Shown here piece by piece: positions 9,748 to 20,044 of a stretch of 62,905 nucleotides of DNA. This DNA is from Tannerellaceae bacterium. GTDB taxonomy: Bacteria > Bacteroidota > Bacteroidia > Bacteroidales > Tannerellaceae. The position numbers were made by a program, and so were the translations under genes. How positions within the stretch are numbered: the first letter of the stretch is position 1; every line of letters begins with the position of its first letter. The DNA lies in contig JAJQEE010000166.1 in the NCBI GenBank assembly GCA_021201865.1, forward strand, positions 1 to 62,905. Direction: 5' to 3'. The notes under the pieces were generated by a model. The model saw only the letters and a program-made list of their open reading frames with translations, was not told the origin of the DNA and did not search any database.

Positions 9748-12700
9748 ATGAAGAAAAAGTTTTCTACTTTTTTTTGTGACCATGACACTGTTATTCAGTG
9801 TTGTGTTTGTTAGTAGTGCTCAGATTTATCTGAATAGCACGGATAAAGATTATCTTTATCAGCTTGCCATAGGTGATCGTTCCGATCTGGTTCTGGCATT
9901 AGACGAGAAAGGAACCATTGTTGTTGCTGATATCAATAATTTGGGTGAATTGAAATTGGCGAATACTTTATGGTGTGTTGAAGTTGCCGGAGATTCAAAT
10001 CAGGGAGCAAATGTCGTTTATTCTTTCCTGAATAAAGCTACTGGTCAATACTTAGCTATTACCATGCAGGATTTTGGTGGTACATTAGCACCTGATAAAA
10101 CGACAGAACCTTTTGATAAGGTGATAGGTGATGGAGCAACCATTGCAGGAGGAGAAATATATAAATGGAAATTCTCTGACGACTATAATAACAAGCCATT
10201 ATTGAGCCAACAACCTTTATATGCGTTCTTCAACGGATCATATTCCATTGGGATACGTATTTTTAATAATAATGAAGTACGTTTTGTTAAAAGAGAATCA
10301 TCAGATGATATTCTAAGTGGAAATAATCAAAACAACAGCAATGTAAACAATGTTCGTTATACGAATTTTACGCTTCAAAAAGCTAATAAAATAACTTATT
10401 TATCAAAAGATGAATTTAACTCAGTCTTAGGAAATCAGGATTTGCAAGACGAAGAAGGTGTTGAGTTGGTGTTTGGAGAAGAATTAGTGGAAAATCCTTT
10501 TGCTGGTAAAGTATTGTTTGCAGAAAAAGCTAATATATTTATTCCTTATGGTACTTCGGTAACTACTTCTAATGATGATGACTATCTATATATCCGTACT
10601 GAGGATAATTTGTTCTTAATGGTAGATACAGCTAATTATAATCAACCAGGGGAGAACCGTTATCTGAGATATAAATGGGTTGACTTCAGTGCTGAAGCTA
10701 AAAAAGCTGGTTTTACAAAAGATGAAGAAGTAAGAAATTACATTGTCAACCAATTGAATAATAATGATGCCTATCGGGGACATTATATGTTTAGATTTGC
10801 ATATAATCCTTCTGAAAACCACTTAACTATTAATGTGGCAGGTCTTATTTATGCAAATGTTAATAATAAAGGAAATTTTGATTTCTGGCCGAAAGGAGCT
10901 AATACTACTGCTACTATCACTGCTATAAACGCATATCTTACAAAGAATACTTCGTCAGACTATCCGACAGGCTATTCTGTATATGATGTTGAAGTGGAAG
11001 TTTACAAACAGAGTTATGATAATAAATCTCAGTTAACTGTTGCAAGTATTGATGTTCTGCCAGCTCAGAAAGATCAGAATGTAACAATTGGTTTTGCTGG
11101 ATTTGCAGGATGTAATGTTTCTGCGGATAAAACATCAATTAGTACTGATCTATATGTGATTACGGATGGTAAAGGTAAATACCTTGCTGTACCTATTCAT
11201 CAAGCCCGTAGTAATAGTGACTACTATGGCGGCAGAGAAGCTGAGTGGGTGACCTTGGAGAGAAATGTGAATCCATGGACTATGCCGGCGTTCCAGTGGG
11301 TAGTTGAAAAGAAACAAACAGCAGACATTTTGAAAGAATCATCTCCAATAAAGATTACTAATCGTGAATATGGAGATGTTGTAATTGACCACTACCAACT
11401 ATACAGTGATAAAGGATCTGAGTTAGCAGGTGTAGAATTGAAAAAAGAGAACTTTAAACCTGATACATTGGGTGTAAAAGCAGATCCATATGTTGGTTAC
11501 AGGATGTTTAACAACGACTCTTTGCTGATCGCAGGCTATACATTCAAATATCTGCATGAGCTTGGAACACAGGATTTGTATCTGAAAATAGGTGGTGATG
11601 AAGTGGATAGTGTTTTGTATGTGTCTAATGAAAATAAACTATCTTTTGCTTTAGACACGGTTGCTACAGAAGATTTACGCTATGATAAACATACTTACTA
11701 TAATGGTGGCGATGTTATTACAGAAGAGTTTGCTTTTGGTTATACTCCTAAAGGAAGTAATAATAAGCCTTTAACCGGATGGAAAGAATTGGAAAGACGT
11801 GTTTATACTCTTAAAGTAAAAGGTGCGGCTGAACCTGCATATGTGGTCCTTGATGATGAAAATCGGTACTCAATAACTAAATATAATAGTTGGGATCTAA
11901 ACAATAACCCGGATAACTCTAAGTATCCTGTTCGTTTTTATCTAAAAGCAAATAATGAAAAGGACGGAGAAATATATTACGCATTAATTGATGCTACAAG
12001 TAATAATGGTTTTTATGATTATCCTCATCATGCTTATCTCACTCCAAAAGGAGGTGTAGATGATAATTCGTTAATGCTGAAATCCAATGATTTGATAGAA
12101 AAACGTACTTCTGCTTTTGCTATTGAAATCGACGATACTCCTCTTTACAGAAGATTTGCAAATGACCCTGCACAAGGTGCATATGCAAACGGTGATGGTC
12201 CTGACACGATGCGTTTCTATGAAAAATATCGTCATGAATATCTGCAAATGGAATCTAATCCAAACTTTATGAAAGCGGGTATTGACTTCTTAGGAATCAA
12301 TGCAAAATCAGAAGCTAAAGGGGGTCTTGCATTCCAGGTAGACTCTGCATGGATTGGCCGTGGCTTAGGTTATATCAAACCTCAGTATCTGATTTCAATC
12401 GATCGTAATGATCAGGCAGCAGTGGAACCCATTGCTTGTCCTGAAGAATTCCATGGAAATGCTCCTGACGGAACTCCATACGATAAATGGACTTGTCCTC
12501 ACGCTACGAAAGGAACTCCTGGATTTAACAGAGGTCGTTATCTGATCAACTTTGAATTCCAGGGTTATGGAGCTGCTCCTGGTTCTACAGATAAAGAAAT
12601 TGCAGAAAATGAATATATGTGGAAGAAATTTTACCGTGCAGGATTTGTGGATGCTGCTCATATAGGTGATAGCCTCTATATCTTAAGAGATGAATTTGCC

Positions 12701-13306
12701 GGTGTTACTAATGCTCATATTGATACAGCTAAAATCAAAGCCGCGGAAGCTGCATGGCGTAAAGCTGATAAAAATGTAGACAGATCTAAGCTTTCTTATT
12801 ATATCATTGATTTGACAGGTGACAAACATAAATTTGCAACCTGGTCAATGAGATATGTAGAGCCGGAAAATACTGCTACCAATAAAACATTCCTTATGGA
12901 GTCAATGAATTCATATAACGAATATGAAGGATACTGGATTGCTCCTACTTATGGCGCCTGGTTGAAGATGTAGAATGGATGTCTTGTATTATCAAAATAC
13001 GACTCTAAATTCACTGTTGAAACCGCAGGTGATGATGCGCTTATATTTGATGTAGAATATGTTGACGGTGACGAACTGGCAACTGATGACGAAGTGATTG
13101 CTGAATCTTCAGTAGTAGTAATCGCTGGTCAGGGAACTGTAACTGTTAAGAATGCCGTGGGTAAGAATGTAGCTATCAGCAACATCTTAGGCCAGACTGT
13201 AGCAAACACAGTAGTAACATCTGATAACGCGACTATCGCAGTACCTGCAGGTGTTTTAGTAGTAGCCGTAGAAGGTGAAGCAGCTGTAAAAGCGATTGTT
13301 AAGTAA
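9748..13306 (+). pseudogene. Large secreted DUF6383-type protein with frameshift in signal peptide and in-frame amber
   Basis: The natural start is ATG 9748 (MKKKFSTFF...). A run of eight Ts (9768-9775) throws the signal peptide out of frame. With seven Ts it would read MKKKFSTFFVTMTLLFSVV and continue into the long ORF that otherwise starts at GTG 9776. That ORF runs about 1065 residues to a TAG at 12971-12973. The same frame stays open beyond it for 110 codons (from NGCLVLSKYDSKF) to TAA 13304-13306. The C-terminus (SNILGQTVAN... VPAGVLVVAVEGEAAVKAIVK) resembles DUF6383 and has the G-Q and VPAG-VVV rhythm of T9SS-like sorting domains. The repaired protein would have about 1185 residues. The body has repeated beta-rich units of unknown function. 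As written, both ends needed for export are compromised. Confidence 0.8.
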
Positions 13307-13486
13307 TAATTGAAACTATAAATAATAGAATTCATAATTTAAAACAACCTGCATAGTGTCTTCTTTCGGATAGGGGAGGAGACAGTAAGTAGCCCGGGAG
13401 GGTGAACAGGCAGGATATTAATACTAAAGTTAAAAAAATATCAAGTTGCAAGTACTCTTGTGAAAAAGGAAAGCATGAATGCAAAG

Positions 13487-13519
13487 ATCCCCTGGCAGAC
13501 TATCTGTCAGGGGATTTTG
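13487..13519 (+). terminator. Intrinsic terminator after the DUF6383-type gene
   Basis: A perfect 8-bp stem, ATCCCCTG (13487-13494) with CAGGGGAT (13508-13515), is followed by TTTTG. It sits about 180 bp past the stop at 13306. The rest of 13307-13692 holds no ORF. Confidence 0.75.
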
Positions 13520-13692
13520 TATAGAATAAAAAGAAGATTCTTTAACAAAAAAAGCAGATAAACGGAGGCAATCTAAATAAATGATTAAAGAAAATAGTTT
13601 TATATATCTTTTCAGTTTGTTAGAGAACTAAAAACGCCCACTGTTGTTATAGATACATCAAAATTATTGATTAATCTTTAATATATAAGCGT

Positions 13693-14918
13693 ATGTTAAG
13701 AATTTTTGATTCATTAAAATCTCTCATAAGTCCGGAGCTCGTATCCAAAGCTTCGGCCATGCTGGGTGAGGATAGTGCGAAGGTTTCTTCCGCTATTTCA
13801 CCTGTAATAGCAAGTCTATTAGGGGGGGAGTATTACATAAAGGTGATACGCCTCAACTTAAAAATGCACTGGAAGAGGCTGGAAAAAGTAATGTATTATC
13901 GGATTTGCCAAGATTGTTTTCCGACAACATGTGTGTACAACATAAAAGTGTAGGTAATGATTTTCTGAATGCTATTTTCGGTAATAGAAAAGCTGAACTT
14001 GATTCAGCATTGGCTTCCGGTACAGGTCTTACCAGTAAAGGTGCAGGTAAATTAACTTCTCTGATTGCTCCGATTGTAGCAGCTTTCCTGGGAAATAAGT
14101 TGTCGACTAACGGATATAGTTTGTCAGGCTTATTAAGCCAGTTACGGGAAGAGAAGAATACATTTATCGGTTATATTCCTTCTGCTGTCTCCAGTAAATT
14201 CGGATTCAGTGCCCTGGCAGATAATACAACCAAAACAGTCTATGAAACTCCGGTGAAGGAGAAAACAGGTTCTTCCTGGTGGAAGTGGTTGTTACTTATT
14301 GCTTTATTGTTACTTCTTTTCTTCTGGTGGAGATCCTGTGACCACAAAGGCAGGGATGATGTATACGGATATGCCGATACGACTTCCGTAAGAGTCGATA
14401 CGACTGATTATAACCGCCCGGTAGCGACAGCATCGAATGACAGAACGTATACAGATATTAGTCTGGCTGATGGTACTACGATCCGTGGTTATAAAGGTGG
14501 TATTGAAGAAAAAATGGTGAATTATCTGAATTCAGACGATTACAAAAATGCATCAGGCGATGATCTGAACAAGAAATGGTTTGAATTTGATAACGTTAAT
14601 TTTGCTTTTGGTAGCTCTACGGAGTTTATTGATAATTCAGAAGAACAGGTAAAAAATATCGCTACGATTCTGAAAAGTTATCCGAATGCAAAGATCCGGA
14701 TCGGTGGTAAAGCAGACCGTCGCGGAACAGATGAAGAAAATATGCAAATATCCCGTGCCAGAGCTAAAACAATTCAGTCTATTTTAGCACAGAATGGTGT
14801 TGGTTCTCAGGTAGCTGCTATTGAAGGTTTTGGGGATGAATTCGCAGAATATAGCGCAAGTGCTCCGGATTATCAAAGAGCAGAAGATCGTGATTTCTTA
14901 TTGCGTTTTGTAAAATAA
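13693..14918 (+). pseudogene. DUF937-TM-OmpA envelope protein, frameshifted
   Basis: Two frames make one protein of about 408 residues. The first (ATG 13693) begins a DUF937 domain (ISPELVSKASAMLGEDSAKV). The second continues with DLPRLFSDN... and the rest of DUF937, a membrane segment near SSWWKWLLLIALLLLLFFWW, and a C-terminal OmpA-like peptidoglycan-binding domain (NFAFGSSTEF, IRIGGKADRRGTDEEN, RARAKTIQ). The break is in the G-run at 13832-13838. Seven Gs are present, and eight would give LLGGGVLHKGD and keep the frame. OmpA domains tether membrane proteins to the cell wall. The DUF937 role is unclear. Both halves show normal codon use and intact motifs, so recent slippage or a base-calling error is likely. 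Confidence 0.85.
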
Positions 14919-14958
14919 AAAATAAAATAATTATACTATAGCTGTCTTTATAAAAAAT

Positions 14959-14992
14959 ACAGGGACCCTTATACTACGGTCCCTGTTTTTTA
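14959..14992. terminator. Bidirectional intrinsic terminator between convergent genes
   Basis: The 9-bp stem ACAGGGACC / GGTCCCTGT with a 10-nt loop is followed by T6 on the plus strand and preceded by an A-run that serves the minus strand. It lies between the OmpA-domain gene and the DPP7 gene, which converge here. Confidence 0.85.
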
Positions 14993-15008
14993 TATCTAAG
15001 CTGGTCTT

Positions 15009-17141
15009 TTATTTCACCAGTTTCAATTCGTTGATCAAACGGGGGCATTTAGCCCATTTGTCAATCATATACAACATATAACGGATATCTACCCCGATAC
15101 ATCTTTGCAGGTCCGGTTCAAAAGCAATGTCTCCACTCATCGCTTCCCAGTTACCATCAAACGCAAGACCGATGACACGGGCATTCTTATCGAAGATCGG
15201 ACTGCCTGAATTACCGCCGGTAATATCATTATTGGTCAGGAAACAAACATTTAAATCTCCGTTTTCGTTAGCATATGGACCAAAGTCTTTGCTACGTAAC
15301 ATATCCAGAATTTCCGGTTGTACCCAGAACTCATCACTGGCCGGATCTTCTTTCTCAAGAACTCCCTGCTGAGTAGCATAATATTCATACCACGCTGCAT
15401 CATAGGGACGATATCCACCAATGGAACCATAACTTAACCGCATGGTAAAATTGGCATCTGAATAAAGAGCCTTCTCCGGGTACATTTCTTTCAAAGCTTC
15501 AAAATAAAGACGTTCCCCTTTCTTGATATCATATTGAGATTGTCCCATCTGCTGTTGCAGGTCAAACAGAGAGATGAGCACAGAAGTACTTAATTCAGCC
15601 GCAGGATCTTTTTTCAATTTTTCGTATGCTTTTGGGTCTTTGACCATATTTGCGATATTGTTATAAGACAAAAGCTCTGACTTTTTGAAAACATCTGCTG
15701 CATATTTCGCATAGTCTCCTTTGTATTTTTTGTCTACGGAAGCATAAATATCCGGCAGATAAGCAGCCGGAACACGATCTTTAACGATCTGCATCATAGC
15801 CGCCAACACTTTTTCATCCAGTGCCGGTTCATAATCTTTAAAGAAAGGCTCGATCCGGTCTTCCAGGAAAATATTGATCTCTTCAGGAGTGGAACCTTTC
15901 ACATCTACACTCTGGACTAAGCGGGCCAGACGGACAATCTCTGCTCCACCTAAAAAAGCTTCGGTCAGATAGGTCGAAAGTTCTCTGTATTCATTATTGG
16001 AAGTGTACCCTTTTTCCAGTAAGTTCAGTACATTTCCATATTTCTGTACACGCTCCGGACTTTGATTCACCCAGGCTGCAAAGTCAGCCTCTTCCTGTTG
16101 TTTACGTTCCACTACTTTCAGGTTCGCCAGCCCCCGGTTCATACCAATCGAGTTTTTCCAGTAGTTGGAGCTTCCTGCATATTTGGACGCATATTTGATA
16201 CGTACGGCGTCACTTGCTCTCATAGCCTCTTTCCAGATCTCCTGTTTAATCTCGCGTACTTCGATACGTGGTTTGTTGCTATTCTCAATCCGTTGAACAA
16301 CACCCCATGAAGAGAGATAACGGTCTGTACTACCCGGAAATCCGATCGTCATTGCGAAATCCTGATCCTGATACCCCTGGGCGGAAACTTCTGCTACATA
16401 TTTAGGACTGTATGGTTTGTTATTTGCGCTGTACTCCGCAGGCTGGTTGTTCGCATCTGCATATACACGGAAAGCAGAAAAGTCACCTGTCTGGCGGGGC
16501 CACATCCAGTTATCGGTGTCACCTCCAAATTTACCTACAGAGCTGGGAGGAGCGAATACCATACGTACATCCCGGTACACATTGTATACCACCAGAAAGT
16601 ATTTATTATTATTGTAGAAAGGAACCACATCTGCCATGGTGAATTCATTGGCTCCGATCGAATCGCAAATCGCCTGTCCGATCGAATCAGCAGCCATCAG
16701 ACGTTCATATTCGTCAGTCAGGGAACTGATTTGTGAAAGGATACGGTCACTTACGTCAACTGTTTCACGTAAGTAGCGAACGCTTAATCCCGGAACAGGA
16801 AGTTCCTCTTCTTTGGTCTGTGAAATAAAACCGTTTTTCAGGTAGTCATGTTCCACACTACTTAGTTTCTGGATCGCTCCATATCCGCAGTGATGATTTG
16901 TAAAAACCAATCCCTCTTCAGAAACAGTAATCCCTGTACAACCTCCACCAAAGATCACTACAGCATTTGCCACACTGGGTTGGTCTTCACTGTAAAGTTT
17001 ATCAAAGGAAGGGATAAAGCCCAGTTCTTTCATTCTTTCGAGATTTTGTTTGTTTATCTCTTTCAGTGCCCACATCCCTTCATCGGCATATACATACCCG
17101 GTGCTGACCAATAGCAGTAAAACTGCCCATAACTTTTTCAT
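15009..17141 (-). CDS. dpp7: S46 dipeptidyl-peptidase 7
   Basis: 710 residues with a signal peptide (about 1-19). The chymotrypsin-like triad of S46 is visible: His in TNHHCGY (81-87), Asp in GGDTDNWMWPR and Ser645 in GGNSGSP. Residue 663 (AFDGNWE) is at the position equivalent to Arg673 of P. gingivalis DPP11. Gly here fits DPP7, which prefers hydrophobic P1 residues, rather than the Asp/Glu-specific DPP11. The enzyme releases dipeptides from oligopeptides in the periplasm and fits asaccharolytic or mixed amino-acid use together with the C69 and C1B peptidases upstream. It is convergent with the OmpA-type gene and has its own -7 element at 17238-17245. Confidence 0.93.
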   Translation of the reverse strand: MKKLWAVLLLLVSTGYVYADEGMWALKEINKQNLERMKELGFIPSFDKLYSEDQPSVANAVVIFGGGCTGITVSEEGLVFTNHHCGYGAIQKLSSVEHDYLKNGFISQTKEEELPVPGLSVRYLRETVDVSDRILSQISSLTDEYERLMAADSIGQAICDSIGANEFTMADVVPFYNNNKYFLVVYNVYRDVRMVFAPPSSVGKFGGDTDNWMWPRQTGDFSAFRVYADANNQPAEYSANNKPYSPKYVAEVSAQGYQDQDFAMTIGFPGSTDRYLSSWGVVQRIENSNKPRIEVREIKQEIWKEAMRASDAVRIKYASKYAGSSNYWKNSIGMNRGLANLKVVERKQQEEADFAAWVNQSPERVQKYGNVLNLLEKGYTSNNEYRELSTYLTEAFLGGAEIVRLARLVQSVDVKGSTPEEINIFLEDRIEPFFKDYEPALDEKVLAAMMQIVKDRVPAAYLPDIYASVDKKYKGDYAKYAADVFKKSELLSYNNIANMVKDPKAYEKLKKDPAAELSTSVLISLFDLQQQMGQSQYDIKKGERLYFEALKEMYPEKALYSDANFTMRLSYGSIGGYRPYDAAWYEYYATQQGVLEKEDPASDEFWVQPEILDMLRSKDFGPYANENGDLNVCFLTNNDITGGNSGSPIFDKNARVIGLAFDGNWEAMSGDIAFEPDLQRCIGVDIRYMLYMIDKWAKCPRLINELKLVK

Positions 17142-17237
17142 AAAAAATTCATTTATTCTATTAGTAATTTAATGTTTCCCATCTCTGTGCGAGCTGCTGA
17201 CCAAGCCTACAATTTTTCTTTTTTTCCTGTCGTATGT

Positions 17238-17245
17238 CAAAGTTA
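17238..17245 (-). promoter_or_regulatory. -7 element for dpp7
   Basis: On the minus strand TAACTTTG matches TAnnTTTG about 97 bp upstream of the ATG at 17141. The leader is otherwise unremarkable. Confidence 0.55.
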
Positions 17246-17302
17246 CAACTAAAAAGTTTTTTATCAGACGGTAAAATATACCATGTTTCATACTTCTTTC
17301 CT

Positions 17303-18799
17303 TTATTTAAAGAGACGATTTATATAGGGAATTTCCTTCAATGGCAAATCCCGTTGAATAATAAATCCGATAAAAAGCAGTAATAATATTGTTCTATATG
17401 TTAACCTGATAATCTCTGATGAGATAGAAGGGGTCATCCCGGCAATATATAATAGTCCTGCGAGTGCAAAGTAAATAAAAGCGGATCGTAAATCATACTG
17501 AATCGGGAATTTCTTTTGTCCGATGAAATAAGAAAGGAACATCATCAACAGGTTACAGCAGAAGGAGGCCCAGGCACAGGCCATATATCCATAGGATGGT
17601 CCGAAAATCAGTATGCTGGTGACGGTAACAACACATCCGATAATGGAAAAATAAGCTCCCCACTGGGTTTGATCAATCAGTTTGTACCAGAAAGACAGAT
17701 TGAAATAGATACCGAAAAACAGTTCTCCCAACATAACGATTGGAACGACCCGTAATCCCGGATAGTAGTCTTCGCTGACAAAATATTTAAGTACATCCAG
17801 ATAGAACATAACCCCTAAAAAGATGACTAAGGAAAAGATGATAAAATATTTCATTGCTTGCGCATAAGCTGTCTGGTTATTCCCGCTTTTGTTTTTAGCA
17901 AAGATGAACGGTTCGTAGGCATAGCGGAAGGCCTGAATAAACATCACCATGACAACTGCGATCTTGAAACAGGCGCCATAGATCCCTAATTGAGAAGCGG
18001 CATAGGCTTTGTCTTCAAACAGGAAAGGGAAAAGGATCTTATCTGCTGTCTGGTTGAAAATACCTGCGATCCCTAAAATCAGGATCGGAAAAGAATAACG
18101 AATGATTTGTTTTAGTAATAACGGATTGAACCGGGTTTGAAAACCTAATTTCAGTTCCGGATAGAGCATGCACAAAGTAATCAGCGTCGTGAACGCATTT
18201 GCTACAAATACATAGCCTACTCCATAATGAGGATTATAGAACCAGTCAATCGTAGATGGGTTGTGCGCATATAGCCAGGGACAGATGACCAGGAAGAAGA
18301 TATTCAGCAGAATATTCAGAAAGATGTTAAATAGTTTCAGTCCGGCAAACCGGTAAGCCCGCCCGGCATACCGGAGATAGGCGAACGGAATACTGCAAAA
18401 AGCATCTACTGCTACGATCGTTCCCATCAGGCTGATAAATTCCGGATGGTTACCATACCCCAGTCCGTTGCTGACAGGAGATAAGAAAATCCAGAGTAAA
18501 AGAATAAACAGCCCGGATGAACATAAAAGACTGAACAGAGTGGTCGCATACACTTCCAGTAGGTTTTCCGTCTCTTTTTTATTGATAAAGCGGAAGAAGC
18601 CGGTTTCCATTCCGTAGGTTAGTATGACCAGCAAAAGGGCAGTCCATCCATATAAATTGGTCACTACTCCGTAATCAGCCGTGTCCGCTAATACCCGGGT
18701 ATACATCGGGACTAATAACCAGTTTAGAAATCGTCCGACAATACTACTTAACCCATATACTGCAGTCTCTCTGGCGAGCCGCTTCATTCCTGCTCCCAT
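17303..18799 (-). CDS. Polysaccharide/lipid-linked oligosaccharide flippase (MVF/PST superfamily)
   Basis: 498 residues with about 12-14 predicted membrane helices. The N-terminus (ETAVYGLSSIVGRFLNWLLV) and the following MYTRVLADTADYGVV resemble the Wzx/PST family that flips lipid-linked glycans across the inner membrane. It starts 3 bp after the ruvB stop, so it is translated from the ruvB transcript. An internal ATG four codons in is an equally good start. A second flippase of the same superfamily is at 29520. The substrate is not identifiable from sequence. Confidence 0.85.
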   Translation of the reverse strand: MGAGMKRLARETAVYGLSSIVGRFLNWLLVPMYTRVLADTADYGVVTNLYGWTALLLVILTYGMETGFFRFINKKETENLLEVYATTLFSLLCSSGLFILLLWIFLSPVSNGLGYGNHPEFISLMGTIVAVDAFCSIPFAYLRYAGRAYRFAGLKLFNIFLNILLNIFFLVICPWLYAHNPSTIDWFYNPHYGVGYVFVANAFTTLITLCMLYPELKLGFQTRFNPLLLKQIIRYSFPILILGIAGIFNQTADKILFPFLFEDKAYAASQLGIYGACFKIAVVMVMFIQAFRYAYEPFIFAKNKSGNNQTAYAQAMKYFIIFSLVIFLGVMFYLDVLKYFVSEDYYPGLRVVPIVMLGELFFGIYFNLSFWYKLIDQTQWGAYFSIIGCVVTVTSILIFGPSYGYMACAWASFCCNLLMMFLSYFIGQKKFPIQYDLRSAFIYFALAGLLYIAGMTPSISSEIIRLTYRTILLLLFIGFIIQRDLPLKEIPYINRLFK

Positions 18800-18802
18800 A
18801 TA

Positions 18803-19828
18803 TTAATCAAATAAGAACCCTTGTTCTGAGATCCGGCTTCTACCCAGGTGGGTATAGGCTAACTCGGTCACCTCCCGTCCTCGGGGTGTACGTTTGAGGA
18901 ACCCTTCTTTAATCAGGAAGGGTTCATATACCTCTTCGAGGGTTCCCGGATCTTCTCCTAAAGCGGTTGCGATCGTTGTCAGTCCCACCGGTCCCCCGTT
19001 GAACTTATCAATGATCGTTGTCAGTAATTTATTATCGACCTGATCCAGTCCGTAACGGTCTATGTTTAATGCCTCCAGGGCAAAGCAGGAAATTGATTTA
19101 TCTATTTGCCCGTTCCCTTTGACCTGGGCAAAGTCACGTACCCGGCGTAATAAGGCGTTGGCAATACGGGGAGTACCCCGGCTGCGGGAAGCGATTTCTC
19201 TCGCTGCATTTAATTCACATTTGATCTGTAGAATATCCGCACTACGCAACACAATTTTGGTCAATGTATCCATATCATAATATTCCAGATGCATATTGAT
19301 CCCGAAACGTGCACGAAGCGGACTAGTCAACAAACCACTGCGGGTAGTTGCTCCTATCAGTGTGAAAGGAGACAGGTCAATCTGAATGGAACGGGCACTG
19401 GGGCCTTTGTCTATCATAATATCGATCCGGTAATCTTCCATCGCAGAGTATAAATACTCTTCCACGATCGGACTTAACCGGTGTATTTCATCGATGAAAA
19501 GGACATCATTTTCTTCCAGAGAGGTCAGTACACCCGCCAGATCTCCGGGTTTATCCAGTACAGGACCCGAAGTGACTTTGAAACCGACTCCCAATTCATT
19601 CGCTATGATATTAGAGAGAGTGGTCTTTCCCAATCCGGGAGGGCCATGTAACAATACGTGATCCAATGCTTCCTGCCGCATCCGGGCAGCCATTACAAAT
19701 ATTTTGAGGTTCTCCACCACTTTTCCCTGACCACTGAAATCCCGGAAGGAGAGAGGACGTAAAGCATTCTCATAGTCCCGTTCATTCTCAGGTAATTTTG
19801 TATTTCTTATATCAAAATCGTCTTGCAT
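18803..19828 (-). CDS. ruvB: Holliday junction branch migration helicase RuvB
   Basis: 341 residues, the normal length. The Walker A motif is GPPGLGKTT, Walker B is LFIDEIH, sensor 1 is GATTRSG and the C-terminal winged helix includes [15 protein letters not shown]. RuvB hexamers drive branch migration with RuvA during recombinational repair. It is first in a two-gene minus-strand unit with the flippase, and a TAccTTTG promoter lies just upstream. Confidence 0.98.
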   Translation of the reverse strand: MQDDFDIRNTKLPENERDYENALRPLSFRDFSGQGKVVENLKIFVMAARMRQEALDHVLLHGPPGLGKTTLSNIIANELGVGFKVTSGPVLDKPGDLAGVLTSLEENDVLFIDEIHRLSPIVEEYLYSAMEDYRIDIMIDKGPSARSIQIDLSPFTLIGATTRSGLLTSPLRARFGINMHLEYYDMDTLTKIVLRSADILQIKCELNAAREIASRSRGTPRIANALLRRVRDFAQVKGNGQIDKSISCFALEALNIDRYGLDQVDNKLLTTIIDKFNGGPVGLTTIATALGEDPGTLEEVYEPFLIKEGFLKRTPRGREVTELAYTHLGRSRISEQGFLFD

Positions 19829-19848
19829 AATTCCTTCTCGTTGACCCG

Positions 19849-19856
19849 CAAAGGTA
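19849..19856 (-). promoter_or_regulatory. -7 element for ruvB
   Basis: Minus-strand TACCTTTG matches TAnnTTTG about 21 bp before the ruvB ATG, so the leader would be very short. Confidence 0.55.
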
Positions 19857-20003
19857 ATAATATCATGGGGATTATTCTCAATTTTCCTTCTTCAAAACAG
19901 GTATGGTAAAATGAATATCTGTCTGTTTTACGTTAAATAATCTTTTTATTTTTTTCAGAAACAGAATAATCAGCAATCTTGTGAAGGTGTTAAAGTAAAA
20001 AGT

Positions 20004-20011
20004 TATATTTG
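20004..20011 (+). promoter_or_regulatory. -7 element for rpoN
   Basis: TATATTTG matches TAnnTTTG. A TTG lies about 22 bp upstream at 19979-19981. The rpoN ATG follows 33 bp after it. Confidence 0.6.
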
Positions 20012-20044
20012 CATTGTTGAATATTAGGATGTAGAGATGGTGCC

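Noticed and set aside
12971-12973. TAG as a recoded sense codon
   Set aside because: Other genes in the window end normally in TAG, so a general recoding is unlikely.
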